Positions 9,560-18,895 of a DNA stretch of 64,000 nt are shown one piece after another; position 1 is the stretch's first letter, and each line of letters begins with the position of its first letter. The position numbers and the translations under genes were made by a program. The notes under the pieces are model-generated. The model saw nothing but the letters and a program-made list of their open reading frames with translations. It did not search any database and was not told the origin of the DNA. Source of the stretch: DATAGF01 sp963813355. Its GTDB lineage: Bacteria > Actinomycetota > Thermoleophilia > Miltoncostaeales > Miltoncostaeaceae. The stretch covers positions 62,001 through 126,000 of the forward strand of contig CAWEYS010000013.1 in the NCBI GenBank assembly GCA_963813355.1, given 5' to 3'.

Positions 9560-9752
9560 CGGGGCCGGCGACGCGCCGGCCCTCGAGCCACGCCGCCACC
9601 TCGGCCCGGTCGAACAGGCGCCGTCCCTCCACCTTGTAGGAGGGAAGCTCGCCCCGCGCCGCCAGCCGGTAGACCTTCTCGGGCTGGCAGCGCAGCACGT
9701 CGGCCAGCTCGTCGGCGGTCAGGAAGGTGGGGAGGACGTCGGCCGTGGCGAT
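9543..9752 (-). CDS. xis: excisionase-like helix-turn-helix protein
   Basis: About 65-70 residues in the MerR/BldC-like excisionase style: FLTADELADVLRCQPEKVYR, then LAARGELPSYKVEGRRLF and a DRAEVAAWLEG end. These proteins bind att-site DNA and steer the integrase toward excision. The stop lies inside the integrase start region, so the pair is coupled. No ATG, GTG or TTG lies between the upstream in-frame stop and FLTADEL. Either a rare codon such as ATC 9752 is used, or an indel hides the ATG-ATG near 9768-9773. Confidence 0.75.
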   Translation of the reverse strand: MATADVLPTFLTADELADVLRCQPEKVYRLAARGELPSYKVEGRRLFDRAEVAAWLEGRRVAGPDALGA

Positions 9753-9776
9753 CGAAGGCTACGCATCATAAATGAG

Positions 9777-9785
9777 GATGTCATC
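9777..9785. promoter_or_regulatory. palindrome GATGTCATC in the xis / XRE divergent promoter region
   Basis: A perfect 9-base palindrome in an AT-rich island (9769-9795) between the divergent xis-int operon and the XRE-type gene at 9819. It is a plausible operator for that regulator. No clear -35/-10 pair stands out. Confidence 0.35.
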
Positions 9786-9818
9786 TGAAACAAGGAATCC
9801 GGCTAGGCTGAGGCTGAC

Positions 9819-10563
9819 GTGACCGCCGGAGAGCTGATCCGAAGCGCCCGCTCGCGCGCCGCCCTCGCCCAGCACGAGCTGGCCGATCGTCTCGGGGTGC
9901 CGCGCACCCAGATCGGCCGCTGGGAGAACGGCGACGTCGAGCCGGCGTTTGCGACCGTGCGCCGGGTGCTTCGCGCCTGCGGCTTCGACCTGTCGACCGC
10001 CCTTGTGCCCTATGACCCCGACTCCCCGCAGGTCACCCGTCTTGTCGAGCTGTCGCGGCTGACGCCACAAGGAGCGCCTCGACCAGGCGATGCTGCGCGG
10101 CGCCCACCGGCGCCTCGGCTACCCCTCGACCCCTACGAGGTCCTCGCCCAGCTCGACGAGCGAGGCGTCGAGTACATCCTGGTCGGCGCGCTCGCGCGCG
10201 TCCTGCAGGGCGCCGACGAGATCCCCGAGGACTTCGAGCTGGTGATCCCGAAAGGGACCCGCTGGGCAGCGGACGAGGCGATCCGAAGCTTCGCGATGTA
10301 CGCCCCGCCCGGCGTTCAGCCCGGCGGTGAGGCCTGGCTCTACTGGTACCGCCTCGGTCAGATCACGATCGACGAGCTGCCGCCGGGGACCAAGGGCCAC
10401 CGAGACCTGCGCAGGCGCGCCGAACGGGTCAACCTCGGCGGTAGCCTGCGCCCCTGGGTCGCGTCGCCGGGCGATCTGGTGCGGATCATGGAATCGGCCG
10501 GACGACCAGAGGACTATCGAGCAGCTCGAGGCGATGCGCCGAGTGGTGGAGCTCGACCGGTAA
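9819..10563 (+). CDS. XRE-type DNA-binding protein with nucleotidyltransferase-like domain
   Basis: Residues 1-60 form a Cro/CI helix-turn-helix (LAQHELADRLGVPRTQIGRW, ENGDVEP). After a linker comes a nucleotidyltransferase/AbiEii-like fold (DPYEVLAQLDERGVEYILVG, EDFELVIPKGTRWAAD) and a C-terminal region (WLYWYRLGQITIDELPPGT, HRDLRRRAERV). The usual GG and DxD motifs are weak (VGALARVLQG, EDFELV), so catalysis is doubtful. Two compensating frame changes near 10065-10130 and one near 10500 must be repaired; the repaired end is ELDR at 10563. Such fusions resemble toxin-antitoxin or immunity regulators. A truncated copy lies at 22545-22817. Confidence 0.65.
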
Positions 10564-10644
10564 GCGCCCCTCCTCGCCCGCCGCGCCGCGACGCTCCCGG
10601 GCAGAGCAAGCGCGGCCCTACGAGCACGGCCGTTTCCGGCTGAC

Positions 10645-10667
10645 GGGGCGGCCGCCGGGCCCGCCCC
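10645..10667. terminator. GC hairpin between convergent genes
   Basis: Arms GGGGCGG (10645-10651) and CCGCCCC (10661-10667) with a 9-base loop, between the convergent XRE-type gene and the hydrolase operon. No T-run. Confidence 0.4.
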
Positions 10668-10681
10668 GCCACAGCACTCCT

Positions 10682-11491
10682 TCATCCCCGGTCATCCAGC
10701 TCGCGCCAGAACGCGTCGACCCGGCCGTTGAACGCGTCTGGCACCTCTTGGAAGGGCTGGTGCGCCTCGCCCTCCATCACCTCAAAGAGGGCGCCGGGGA
10801 TCCGCTCGGCCACCAGGCGGCCGAGGGACGGCGGCGTGGCGATGTCCTCCGCGCCGGCGAGGACGAGGGTCGGCACGGCGATGCGGCCGAGCCGGTCGCG
10901 CGCGTCGTGCGCGTCGAACGCCTCGAGCTGGGCCACGAATGCCTCCGCGGACTGGGGATGCGGGAAGGCCAGCGCCTCGTCGATGATCGCTTCGACGGTC
11001 CCGTCGGCGTGAGCCCGGCGGGTGTAGACCCAGAGGAAGAACGCCTCGAGCATGGACCGCTCGTCGGGCGCCGTCTCGACCATCCGGCGCCAGGCTCCGA
11101 GCATGGCCCGGAAGTAGTCGTCGGCGCGGCCGTAGGTCCCCACCAGGACGAGGCTCCGGACCAGCCCGGGGTGCCGCAGGGCCAGCTCCTGGGCGATGGC
11201 GCTGCCTCCGGAGAAGCCCGCGACGTGGGCGCGCGAGACGCCCAGCGTCCGCAGCACGCCGGCGGCATCGTCGGCCATGCCCGGCACCGTGAGCGGCTCG
11301 GCGGGAAGCGGCGTGCGGCCGACCCCGCGGTTGTCGAACGCGATCAGCCGGTACCGGTCGGAGAGCCCGTCGAGCTGGGCCTGCCAGGCCTCGAGCGGGT
11401 CGCTGAGCCCGGCGATCAGGAGCACGTCGGGGCCCGTGCCCCGCTGCTCGGCGTGGAGGGTCGTGCCCTCTGTGGTGATGGTCGTGCCCAT
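10682..11491 (-). CDS. alpha/beta hydrolase (second of a tandem pair)
   Basis: A 269-residue alpha/beta hydrolase with the oxyanion region GTGPDVLLIAGLSDP, nucleophile elbow GFSGGS, acid AGAEDIATPP and catalytic histidine in GEAHQPF. The set matches epoxide hydrolase or lactone-type hydrolases, but the substrate is unknown. ATG 11491 has AAGGAG 7 bases upstream. It is the last gene of an operon running LuxR-type regulator, methyltransferase, hydrolase, hydrolase. In the sequence as given the preceding hydrolase reads into it without a stop, which may be an indel or a true fusion. Confidence 0.8.
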   Translation of the reverse strand: MGTTITTEGTTLHAEQRGTGPDVLLIAGLSDPLEAWQAQLDGLSDRYRLIAFDNRGVGRTPLPAEPLTVPGMADDAAGVLRTLGVSRAHVAGFSGGSAIAQELALRHPGLVRSLVLVGTYGRADDYFRAMLGAWRRMVETAPDERSMLEAFFLWVYTRRAHADGTVEAIIDEALAFPHPQSAEAFVAQLEAFDAHDARDRLGRIAVPTLVLAGAEDIATPPSLGRLVAERIPGALFEVMEGEAHQPFQEVPDAFNGRVDAFWRELDDRG

Positions 11492-11493
11492 CG

Positions 11494-12306
11494 TCAACTC
11501 CTTCTCCAGGAAGCCCAGCACCTCGGCGGTGAAGAGCTCGGTGGCGGTGTCCATGGCGGCGTGGCGCTGGCCGGGCATGACGACGACTCGGCCGTCGGGG
11601 ACGGCCGTCGCGACCGCGTCGGCCGCGACGCGGAAGCCTTGCGGGCTGTCGCCGCCCGACAGCAGCAGCGTCGGCGCGCCGACCGCGCGGAAGCGCTCCG
11701 CCTCGAAGGCGTAGCCGCGGTTCACCCGCTCCTCGCGGGGGATGGTGTGGGCCGCGCCGATACGGCCCTCCCACGCGGGCAGCGCGCGCATCAGCGCGAT
11801 CTGATCCTCGGGCAGCCCGGCGACCTCGTCCAGGAACAGGCGCCAGCAGCTCCTCGCGCCGGCCGGCCGCCAGCAGCTCCTCGAGCCGGCCGACGACGTC
11901 CTCCGGCCAGCGCACGAACCCGAGCGGCGGCTCGTAGAGGACCAGCGCCCGCAGGCTGTCCGTGACGCGGGCCGCCTCGAGCGCGCACATCGCGCCGTGG
12001 GAGTGGCCGAGCAGGCTCACGTCGTCGCCGGCGTGCGCGACGACCGCGAGCAGCGTCCTCGATCTCGCGGGCGAGCGCATATCCGGCCGCGTCGCCGCTG
12101 CCGCCGCGACCGCGCCGGTCCATCGCGAGCACCGTGAAGCGCTCTTGGAGCGCGGGCAGCACGGGGCGCCAGCGCGTGTGGTCGGCGGCCGCGCCGTGCA
12201 CCAGCACGAGCGGCGGGCCGTCGCCGCTGCGCCAGACCGCGATCGGCGTGCCGTCGAAGGAGACGACCCGCTCCGCCCGTGCGGCGTTCGGGGTGATGGT
12301 AGCCAT
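11494..12306 (-). CDS. alpha/beta hydrolase (first of a tandem pair)
   Basis: It starts at ATG 12306, 6 bases after AAGGAG, with MATITPNAARAERVV, then the oxyanion segment GDGPPLVLVHGAAADHT and nucleophile elbow LLGHSHGAMCALEAA. The C-terminal part gives GAPTLLLSGGDSP and GQRHAAMDTATELF, with the acid and histidine. Two frame changes (near 12060 and 11845) interrupt it. A TGA in the sequence GAGTTGACGATG would end it 2 bases before the next ATG if one more indel is assumed. Otherwise it is fused to the downstream hydrolase as a double-domain protein. It lies 24 bases after the methyltransferase stop region. Confidence 0.75.
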
Positions 12307-12330
12307 GGAGGTGCTCCTTTCTCGCTGAGC

Positions 12331-13416
12331 TCAGGCGTGCAGGCGGTAGAGCCGGAAGAAGTCGTTCTCGACGGGCAGGACCTCGACCCCGCCGTAGCCG
12401 GCCTCGCCGGCCAGCTCGCGCACGGTGTGGGGCGCATCACCGTCCCGATGGCAGCCGAGGGCTGCTCGGCCAGCGAGGACGGGAGGCAGTGGGTGACGCT
12501 CCAGCCGTACATCGTCCGCTCGACCTCGTCCCCGGGCGCGTGGAATTCCTCGGCGACCCGCTCGTCCACGACGAGCACGGCGCCGTCGGGCGCCAGGGCG
12601 GCCCGGGCGGCGGCGAGCGCGGCGGCCGGGTCGGCCATGTCGTGCAGCGACTCCAGGATCAGGACCAGGTCGTAGGGTCCGTGATCGGCCAGCTCGCCGG
12701 CGTCCGCCTCGATGAACCGGACGCGGCCGTTGACGCCGGCCTCGCGCGCGTGGGCGCGGGCGTCGGCGATGGATGCCGGGTCGGCGTCGAGCCCGTTGAC
12801 GCGGGCGCCGAGGAACGCGCGCGCGACCGCGACGCTCGCGAAGCCCTGGCCGCAGCCGACATCCGCCACGCGCGGGTGGCGCGCGGTCTCCAGGCGGGCG
12901 ACGACGTCCGGCATCGCGGCGAGCCAGACGTCCGGCAGCTCCCGCGCGAACGCGGGGCGGTTGATGTGGCCCTGGCCATGGCGGAAGGCCTGGCCGTAGG
13001 CGGTGTACGGGACGCCCGCCGCCGGTGCGGTACGCTTCCGCGACGCGCGGCATCACGCCGCCGATGCCGACGATCATGTGGGCGAAGGGCGCCACGTGGG
13101 ACAGGTCGTCCAGGTCGACCAGCACGCGGGCGTGGTCGCGGGCGAGGGCATAGCGCCGTTCGTCGGGAGCCGCGTCGGCGCGCTCGACCTGGATCAGGCC
13201 GGCGACGGCCTGCTGCTCGAGCCACTCGCGGGCGTACCGCGGGGCGATGCCCGCGCGGGCGCGAGCGCCGCCGGGGGTCAGCGGACCCTCCTCGGCGAGC
13301 GGGCGGTAGAGGTCGAGCTCGGCGCCGAGGTACACCGAGAAGAGCTCGAGCGCGCCGAGCGTCGCGCCGAAGAGGCGCTCGGCGAGCGCGTCGGCGCGGT
13401 CGATCGTGGTGGTCAT
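12331..13416 (-). CDS. class I SAM-dependent methyltransferase with N-terminal winged helix
   Basis: About 360 residues. The N-terminal winged-helix/dimerisation part (TLGALELFSVYLGAELDLY, RYAREWLEQQAVAGLIQV) and a Rossmann domain with motif I ADVGCGQGFASVAVA, motif II NGLDADP and LVLILESLHDMADP resemble the rRNA/small-molecule methyltransferases often placed with LuxR regulators. The C-terminus (VEVLPVENDFFRLYRLHA) is complete. ATG 13416 has CCAAGGAGGATC upstream, one of the strongest ribosome sites here. Two frame changes (near 13020 and 12430) must be bridged. The substrate is unknown; context with two hydrolases suggests small-molecule modification. Confidence 0.8.
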   Translation of the reverse strand: MTTTIDRADALAERLFGATLGALELFSVYLGAELDLYRPLAEEGPLTPGGARARAGIAPRYAREWLEQQAVAGLIQVERADAAPDERRYALARDHARVLVDLDDLSHVAPFAHMIVGIGGVMPRVAEAYRTGGGRPVHRLRPGLPPWPGPHQPPRVRAGAAGRLARRDAGRRRPPGDRAPPARGGCRLRPGLRERRGRARVPRRPRQRARRRPGIHRRRPRPRARGRRQRPRPVHRGGRRRAGRSRTLRPGPDPGVAARHGRPGRRARRRPGRPGARRRRARRGRAGRRGIPRARGRGRADDVRLERHPLPPVLAGRAALGCHRDGDAPHTVRELAGEAGYGGVEVLPVENDFFRLYRLHA

Positions 13417-13513
13417 CGCGATCCTCCTTGGCGGTGTGCATGGCGGCACGCTCGCCGGATCGCGGCCGCGGCGGTATGGGGGATGCCGCGTAGCGCGGCA
13501 CCCATTCCGGAGC

Positions 13514-16422
13514 TCAGGCGGGGGGCGTGGCCTCGCCGGCCAGCAGCCGCACGATGCCGCTCCGGGAGGAGAGGCCGAGCTTGCCCAGGGCCCGCGAGAC
13601 GTGTTTCTCGACGCGTGCGCTCGGACAGGTGGAGGCGGGCGGCGATCTGGGCGTTGGTCCGCCCCTCGGCGACCAGCAGCGCCACCTCCCGCTCGCGCGC
13701 GCTCACGGCGGCGAGGGGATCGCCGTCCCGCGCGCGCTCCGCGGCGACCGAGGCGACCCGGGGCCGGTCGCCGAGCCGCCGCAGCGCCCGTAGTGCGGTG
13801 TCCCGGTAGCCCCACGCCCCGCGCGCCTCGAGGTCCGTCGGCGGCACGGCGCAGCGCTGCGCGGGCGCCCTCGGGCTCCCCGGCCGCGGCGAGCGCCTCG
13901 CCGGCCAGGTGCGGCAGCGCGCGGCCCAGAGGGGGGCGTCGCCGTCGGTCTGCGGCCTCCGCCCCGGCCCGTGCCGCTGCGGCCGCCTCCTCGGCCCGCC
14001 CGCGCGCCAGCAGCACCGCGCCCTCGGCGAGGGCGACGACGGCGCCGGTGACGCCGGTGCGCCGCCCGCCGCACTCGGCCGGAGCGCGCGCCGGCAAAGG
14101 CCTCGGCCTCCTCGACCCGGTCAAGCGCCAGGAGCGTCCGGACCGCGACCTCGCATGTCTTCAGCCGGTCGAGGGTCCAGAGGGCCGGCTGCACCCATCC
14201 GAACATCTCGAGCGTCGCGGCGGCGGCGGGCGGGTCGCCGGCCGCCAGTTGGGCGTCCGCGACGCAGTAGCCGGCCTGGGAGTACTCGATCACGCCGATC
14301 CGCTCCCACGCGGCGCGCCCGTGGCCGAGCGCCGCCTCGACGTCGCCGCGCGCCAGCGCGATCCGGCTGAGGGCGATCGCGGTCCAGTAGGCCACCTGCA
14401 CGTTGCCCGAGAGCAGCGCGCTCTCGCGCGCCTCCTCCTCGTCGGCCTCGGCGGCGTCGAGCAGGCCGCGCTCGGCGTCGATCCAGCCGCGCACGCACAC
14501 GAAGGCGGGCGCGAAGAGCCCCTGCCCGCTCGCCCGCGCCACCCGCACGCCCCGCTCGGCGGCGGCGCGGGCGGGCGCGTGGCCGCCGGTGAAGACGTGG
14601 GCAACGCCCAGCCAGAAGAGCATCTGGAGCCGCTCTGCGGCGCGCCCGTCGGGCAGCGCGTCGACGAGGGCCCGGGCGCGGGCGATCTTCGCGTCGACCG
14701 CCGCGCGCGCCACGGGGTCGTCCTCGCGAAGGGCGCAGTGGGCCTCGTCCGCCGCGACCGCCGACGCCTCGGCCTCGAGCGGCGCGTCGCCCGCGGCCCG
14801 GGCGGAGGCCGCCGCCTCGCCGGCGAGCCCCTCCGCGCCGGCGTGGTCGCCGTGGACCGACCGCTCGCGCACGAGGCCCAGCGTGAGCGCCGCCGAGAGC
14901 CCCGGCGCCGCGTCGCCGAGCGCGGACCGCTCGGCCTCGAGCAACCGGCGCGCGCTCTCGGCGTTGTTCGTCCAGAGCACCTCGAGCTCGCCCACCGTCA
15001 CCGCGAGCGCCACCCGCTCTGCCGACGCCTCCCGCGGCAGCATCCCGAGCACGCGCCGCAGCACGTCGCGGGCCTCGCCGGGGCGGCCCGCCGCGGCCAG
15101 CGCGAATCCCTGCCCGCTCAGCAGCGCGACGCGGCGAGCGTCGTGTCCGGCGCGTCGGGGAGCAGCCGCGCCGCCGCCTCGTACCAGGCCGCGGCCGTCG
15201 CGGGCGCGGCGGGCGCGGTCTGCTCGGCCGCCCGGGTCAGCAGCTCCACGGCGTCAAGATCGCCGGGACCCGCGGCCCGCTCCACATGGTGGGCGCGCTC
15301 GGCGGGGCTCGCGCCCCGGGCGGCCAGGGCCTCCGCGGCCCGCGCATGGGCGGCGATCCGCCACCCGCCGCCGGCGCTCTCGTACACGGCCCTGCGCACC
15401 AGGGGGTGCCGGAACCGGAACCATCGCGGGCGGCCGGCGGGCCGCACGAGGTCGGCCGCCAGCAGGGCGTCGAGCGTCGCGAGCGCGGCCTCCTCGCCCA
15501 TGCCGGCGGCGGAGGCGGCCGCGGCGACGTCGAACGGGTCCCCGGCGACCGCCGCGCCCTGGGCCAGCGTCCGCGCCTCGGGCGCGAGCGCGGCGACCTC
15601 GCCGACCAGCGCCGTCGCCACGCGGCGGGGCACCCGGGCGCCCACCGACGCGGCCGATCCCCCCGCGTGCCCGCCCGCGCCGCTCAGCGCCTCTAGGTAG
15701 AAGGGGTTACCGCCGCTTTCCTCGTACAGGCGGGCGCGCGTCGCCCGCCCGAGGCCGGGCGGAAGCAGGGCGCCGGCGGCCTCCGCCGTGAGCGCACCGA
15801 GCTCGAGCGCCCGCGCCTCGCCACGGCGGCCGGCTTCCTCGAGCGCGTCCTCCAGGGCGGGCGCGCGGCCGGTCCGCGCGGCGAGGCCCATCAGCACGCC
15901 GCCGCGCGGACTCCGGTGGAGCAGGAGCGCGATGACGTCCGCCGACGCCGGGTCGGCCCAGTGGACGTCATCGAGCAGCAGGGTCAGGGGGCGGTCGGCG
16001 GCCCAGCGCTCGAGCAGCGCCCGCGCCGCGCGCACCACCCGGTGGCGCTCCACGGTCGCCGCGGGCGCCGTGCCCGTCGCGCGACCCACCTCCGGCAGCG
16101 CCACCGCGAGATCCGCAAGCTGCTCCTCCGCAAGGCCAGCGAGCCCTCCGACGCTGACCTGATCGATGCGCCTTCCAAGGGCGTCCGTCCAGAGCGCGAA
16201 GGGCACGTCGCGCTCCAGCTCCGCGGCGCGGCCCGCCAGCACGAGATGTCCGCGTCCCTCCGCCCGGCGCCCGAGCTCTGCGAGCAGGCGCGACTTGCCG
16301 ATGCCGGGTTCGCCGAGGATCCCGAGTGCGCTGGACACCCCGGCGTCGGCGTCCGCGAGCGCCCGATCGAGCGCGGCGAGCTCCGCCTCGCGTCCAACCA
16401 GCGGCCGCACGCCCGTGCTCAT
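13514..16422 (-). CDS. LuxR-family regulator with AAA ATPase domain (LAL/MalT-like)
   Basis: About 970 residues. An AAA/NACHT-type ATPase is N-terminal (Walker A GEPGIGKSRLL near residue 36, Walker B LTLLLDDVHWADP near 146), followed by a long TPR-like Ala-rich helical region. The C-terminal LuxR helix-turn-helix (VSAREREVALLVAEGRTNAQ, AARLHLSERT, then VEKHVSRALGKLGLSSRSG) ends GEATPPA. Such proteins activate promoters on binding a small inducer in the TPR region. Three or four frame changes (about 15120, 14080, 13850, 13615) break it. The methyltransferase starts 97 bases downstream and the two hydrolases follow, so it probably controls its own operon. Confidence 0.85.
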
Positions 16423-16506
16423 CCCGCGACGCTACCGGGCGCATTCGCCGCCGAGCAACCGCGCTCACATGACGTGACTTCATCGACCGTACGAGTGGTC
16501 TCAGGA

Positions 16507-16729
16507 CTACCGAAGCCGGTCGAGGTACTGTCGCGGACTGATCACGTGCGGCGGGGCTGGGAGGACGAGCAGGTCATTGTCACCCAAGACGAGCGCAGCT
16601 TCGAAACGCATGGCGAGCGCAACGAGGTAGAAGTGGAAGTCCTTGTGCGGCTCCTTCGGCGACCTCGCGGTACATGTCCTTGACACGCGTCTCGAGGTCG
16701 CTGGTGTTCAGCCGCTGGGTGGTCGACAT
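16507..16729 (-). pseudogene. chimeric remnant: ArsM-like N-terminus joined to PIN-type C-terminus
   Basis: From ATG 16729 the first 30 residues (DLETRVKDMYREVAE, then EPHKDFHF after a one-base frame change near 16655) match the opening of ArsM-type methyltransferases, such as the one at 20556. The rest (VALAMRFEAALVLGDNDLLV, then VISPRQYLDRLR) looks like the C-terminal end of a PIN-domain ribonuclease with its GDNDLL motif. Neither half is a complete domain. The two look joined by a deletion or illegitimate recombination. It sits between the LuxR-type regulator and the MFS gene. Confidence 0.5.
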
Positions 16730-16887
16730 GGTGACGCTCCTCATTGTTGGGGGGACTGCTGCGGACGAGTTGGGCCGCGGTGCCGGGGGGCCGACCGCGG
16801 CCGACAGGACATCGGCGGGCACCGCGCCCGCGAGCTCGTCGCGCCCTGACGGCCTCGGCAAGAACTACGGTCGAGATCTGCCACGGT

Positions 16888-18143
16888 CTACGCCCTCCCC
16901 GACTGGGCCGCGGGGCGAGGGGTGACGCGGGCGGTCCAGGCGGTCCCCGCGACCCACACGCCGCTCGCGCCGGTGAGGACCGCGACGATGAGGATCGCGG
17001 GGCCAAAACCCAGGGCGTCTGCGGCGACGCCGGCGAGCAGCGCGCCCACGACGAGGCCGGCGTCGCGCCAGAAGCGGTAGACGCCCACGACCGGGGCGCG
17101 CTCGGCCGGCGTCACCGCATCGGAGACGGCGGCGATGAGGGTGGGGTAGACCATCGCCGTCCCGAGCCCGAGCAGGACGGCGGCCGCGATCGCGGGCCCG
17201 ACCGCCCCGCCGCCGGCGGCGAGCAGGCCGAGGGCCGCCGCCTGGATCAGCATCCCGGCGACGATCAGCGGCTTGCGCCCAATGTGATCCGAGAGCCACC
17301 CGGTGGCGACCTGCCCCGCCCCCCAGACCGCCGGATAGAGCGCGGCAACCAGGCCGATCTCGCCGAGGCTGGCGTCGTTGGCGGCCAGATAGAGGGGCAC
17401 CAGCCCCCAGGCCAGCGCGTCGTTGAGGTTGTTCACCAGGCCGGCCTGCGAGCAGGCGCGCAGCACCGGGCTGCGCAGGCTCGCCTCGGCGAAGGCGCGG
17501 CGCAGCGGCAGGGGCCGCGCGACGCCGTGGTCGCGCTGCTCGAGGGCGACGTGGCCGGCGGTGTCGCGGACGAAGAGCACCGAGACGGTAAGGCCCGCCG
17601 CCGCGATCAGGGCCGCCCCGACCCAGACGACCTCGCGCGGCGCGTAGCTTGCGGCCAGCGCCCCGGTGCGAGCGCGGCCGCCGCCACGCCCAGGTAGCCG
17701 GCCGACTCGTTGAGCCCGAGCGCCAGGCCCCGGCGGCGAGGGCCGACGAGATCGATCTTCATCACCACGGTCATGGACCAGGCGAGGCCCTGGTTGATGC
17801 CGAGCAGGACGTTGGCGGCGACGATCCAGCCCCAGCTCGGGGCGAGGGCGATCATCGCCGGCACCGGCAGGGCAAAGGCCCACCCCGCGATCAGCAGCCG
17901 ACGGCGCCCGGCGCGCTCGGCGAGGCCCCCGGCGCCCAGGTTGGTCAGCGCCTTGGCGGCGCCGAAGGCGACCACGAACGCGAGCACCGCCGCCCGCGAG
18001 GCGAGGCCGAAGTCCTCCTCGCCGATCAGCGGCAAGACGCTTCGCTCGAGGCCGACCATCGCGCCGACGAGGACGTTGAGGCCGACCAGCAGCGCGAACT
18101 GGCCCGCGTTCTCGCGGAGGCCCAGCCGCACCGCCCCGCTCAT
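16888..18143 (-). CDS. MFS transporter of the sulfur cluster
   Basis: About 418 residues with twelve predicted helices and the MFS loop motif twice (GGLAERAGRRRLLIAG after helix 2, GWLSDHIGRKPLIVAG in the second half). ATG 18143 overlaps the stop of the MBL gene (ATGA), so it is coupled to it and to the ArsR-rhodanese gene. In this context it may export a sulfur or metalloid species; that is inference. One frame change near 17665 (within the helix after LGVAAAALAPG) is repaired by a single base. It is the last gene of its operon. Confidence 0.8.
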
Positions 18144-18895
18144 GCGGGCGCGCCCACGCTCCCGGACCGGTTGGCGGCCACGATCGCCTCCTGTCCCGCG
18201 GGCGCCGGCGGGAGGTCGGCGAGCAGGGCGGCCGCGAAGGCATCGGCGTCGGCGTGCGCCAGTGCGGCGTTGTGGCGCCGCTCGAAGCCGATCGTCGAGA
18301 AGGGGTTCCCGGACAGCGCCCGCCCGCAGACCGAGCCGCCGAAGTGGCTCGGGTAGACCGACACGCCGTCGGGCAGCTCCATCAGGCGCGCCACGGAGGC
18401 GTGGAGGAGCCGGGCCATTCCGACCGGGTCGCCGTGCGCGTGGAGGTCCGGCCGCCCGACGTCGCCGACGAGCAGCGCGTCGCCGGTGAAGACGAGCCAC
18501 GGCTCCTCGGTGCCCCGCCGGCGGTCGCCCACGACGTACGCCGCGTGTGCCGACGCGTGACCGGGCGTCGAGAGGGCCCTGACGAGGGTGTTGCCCAGGT
18601 CGACGGCGTCGCCGTCGGCCAGCGCGTGATGGGGAAAGTCGACCCCGGCGCCGGCCGGCAGGTGGGCGCTCGCCCCGGTGGCCGCCACCAGAGCCGCCAT
18701 CCCCGAGAGGTGGTCGGCCTGCACGTGCGTCTCGAGGACCGCGACGATCGGCACGCCGATGCGCTCGGCGGCGGCCAGGTACTCGTCGACCAGCTCGACG
18801 TGGGGATCGACGACCGCCAGGCGCCGACCGCTCGGGCACCCGAACAGGTAGCTGGCGCAGGCCGTCGGCTCGTAGAGGAACGGTCGCAGGATCAT
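18140..18895 (-). CDS. MBL-fold protein, persulfide dioxygenase-like
   Basis: A 251-residue metallo-beta-lactamase-fold protein. The metal motif reads THVQADHLSG, where most members have HxHxDH. The residues equivalent to the mono-iron ligands of ETHE1-type persulfide dioxygenases remain: His in THV, His in STPGHASAH and Asp in VFTGDALLVGDVGRPDLH. Such enzymes oxidise glutathione persulfide or related low-molecular-weight persulfides to sulfite. The end carries the PSHFGGSVCGRALSGNPFST segment typical of this rhodanese-associated group. Its ATG overlaps the ArsR-rhodanese stop and its TGA overlaps the MFS start. Confidence 0.85.
   Translation of the reverse strand: MILRPFLYEPTACASYLFGCPSGRRLAVVDPHVELVDEYLAAAERIGVPIVAVLETHVQADHLSGMAALVAATGASAHLPAGAGVDFPHHALADGDAVDLGNTLVRALSTPGHASAHAAYVVGDRRRGTEEPWLVFTGDALLVGDVGRPDLHAHGDPVGMARLLHASVARLMELPDGVSVYPSHFGGSVCGRALSGNPFSTIGFERRHNAALAHADADAFAAALLADLPPAPAGQEAIVAANRSGSVGAPA

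Noticed and set aside
16440..16506. TGACGT-like palindrome upstream of the LuxR-type gene as an operator
   Set aside because: The arms are short and imperfect, and no partner site appears elsewhere in the window.
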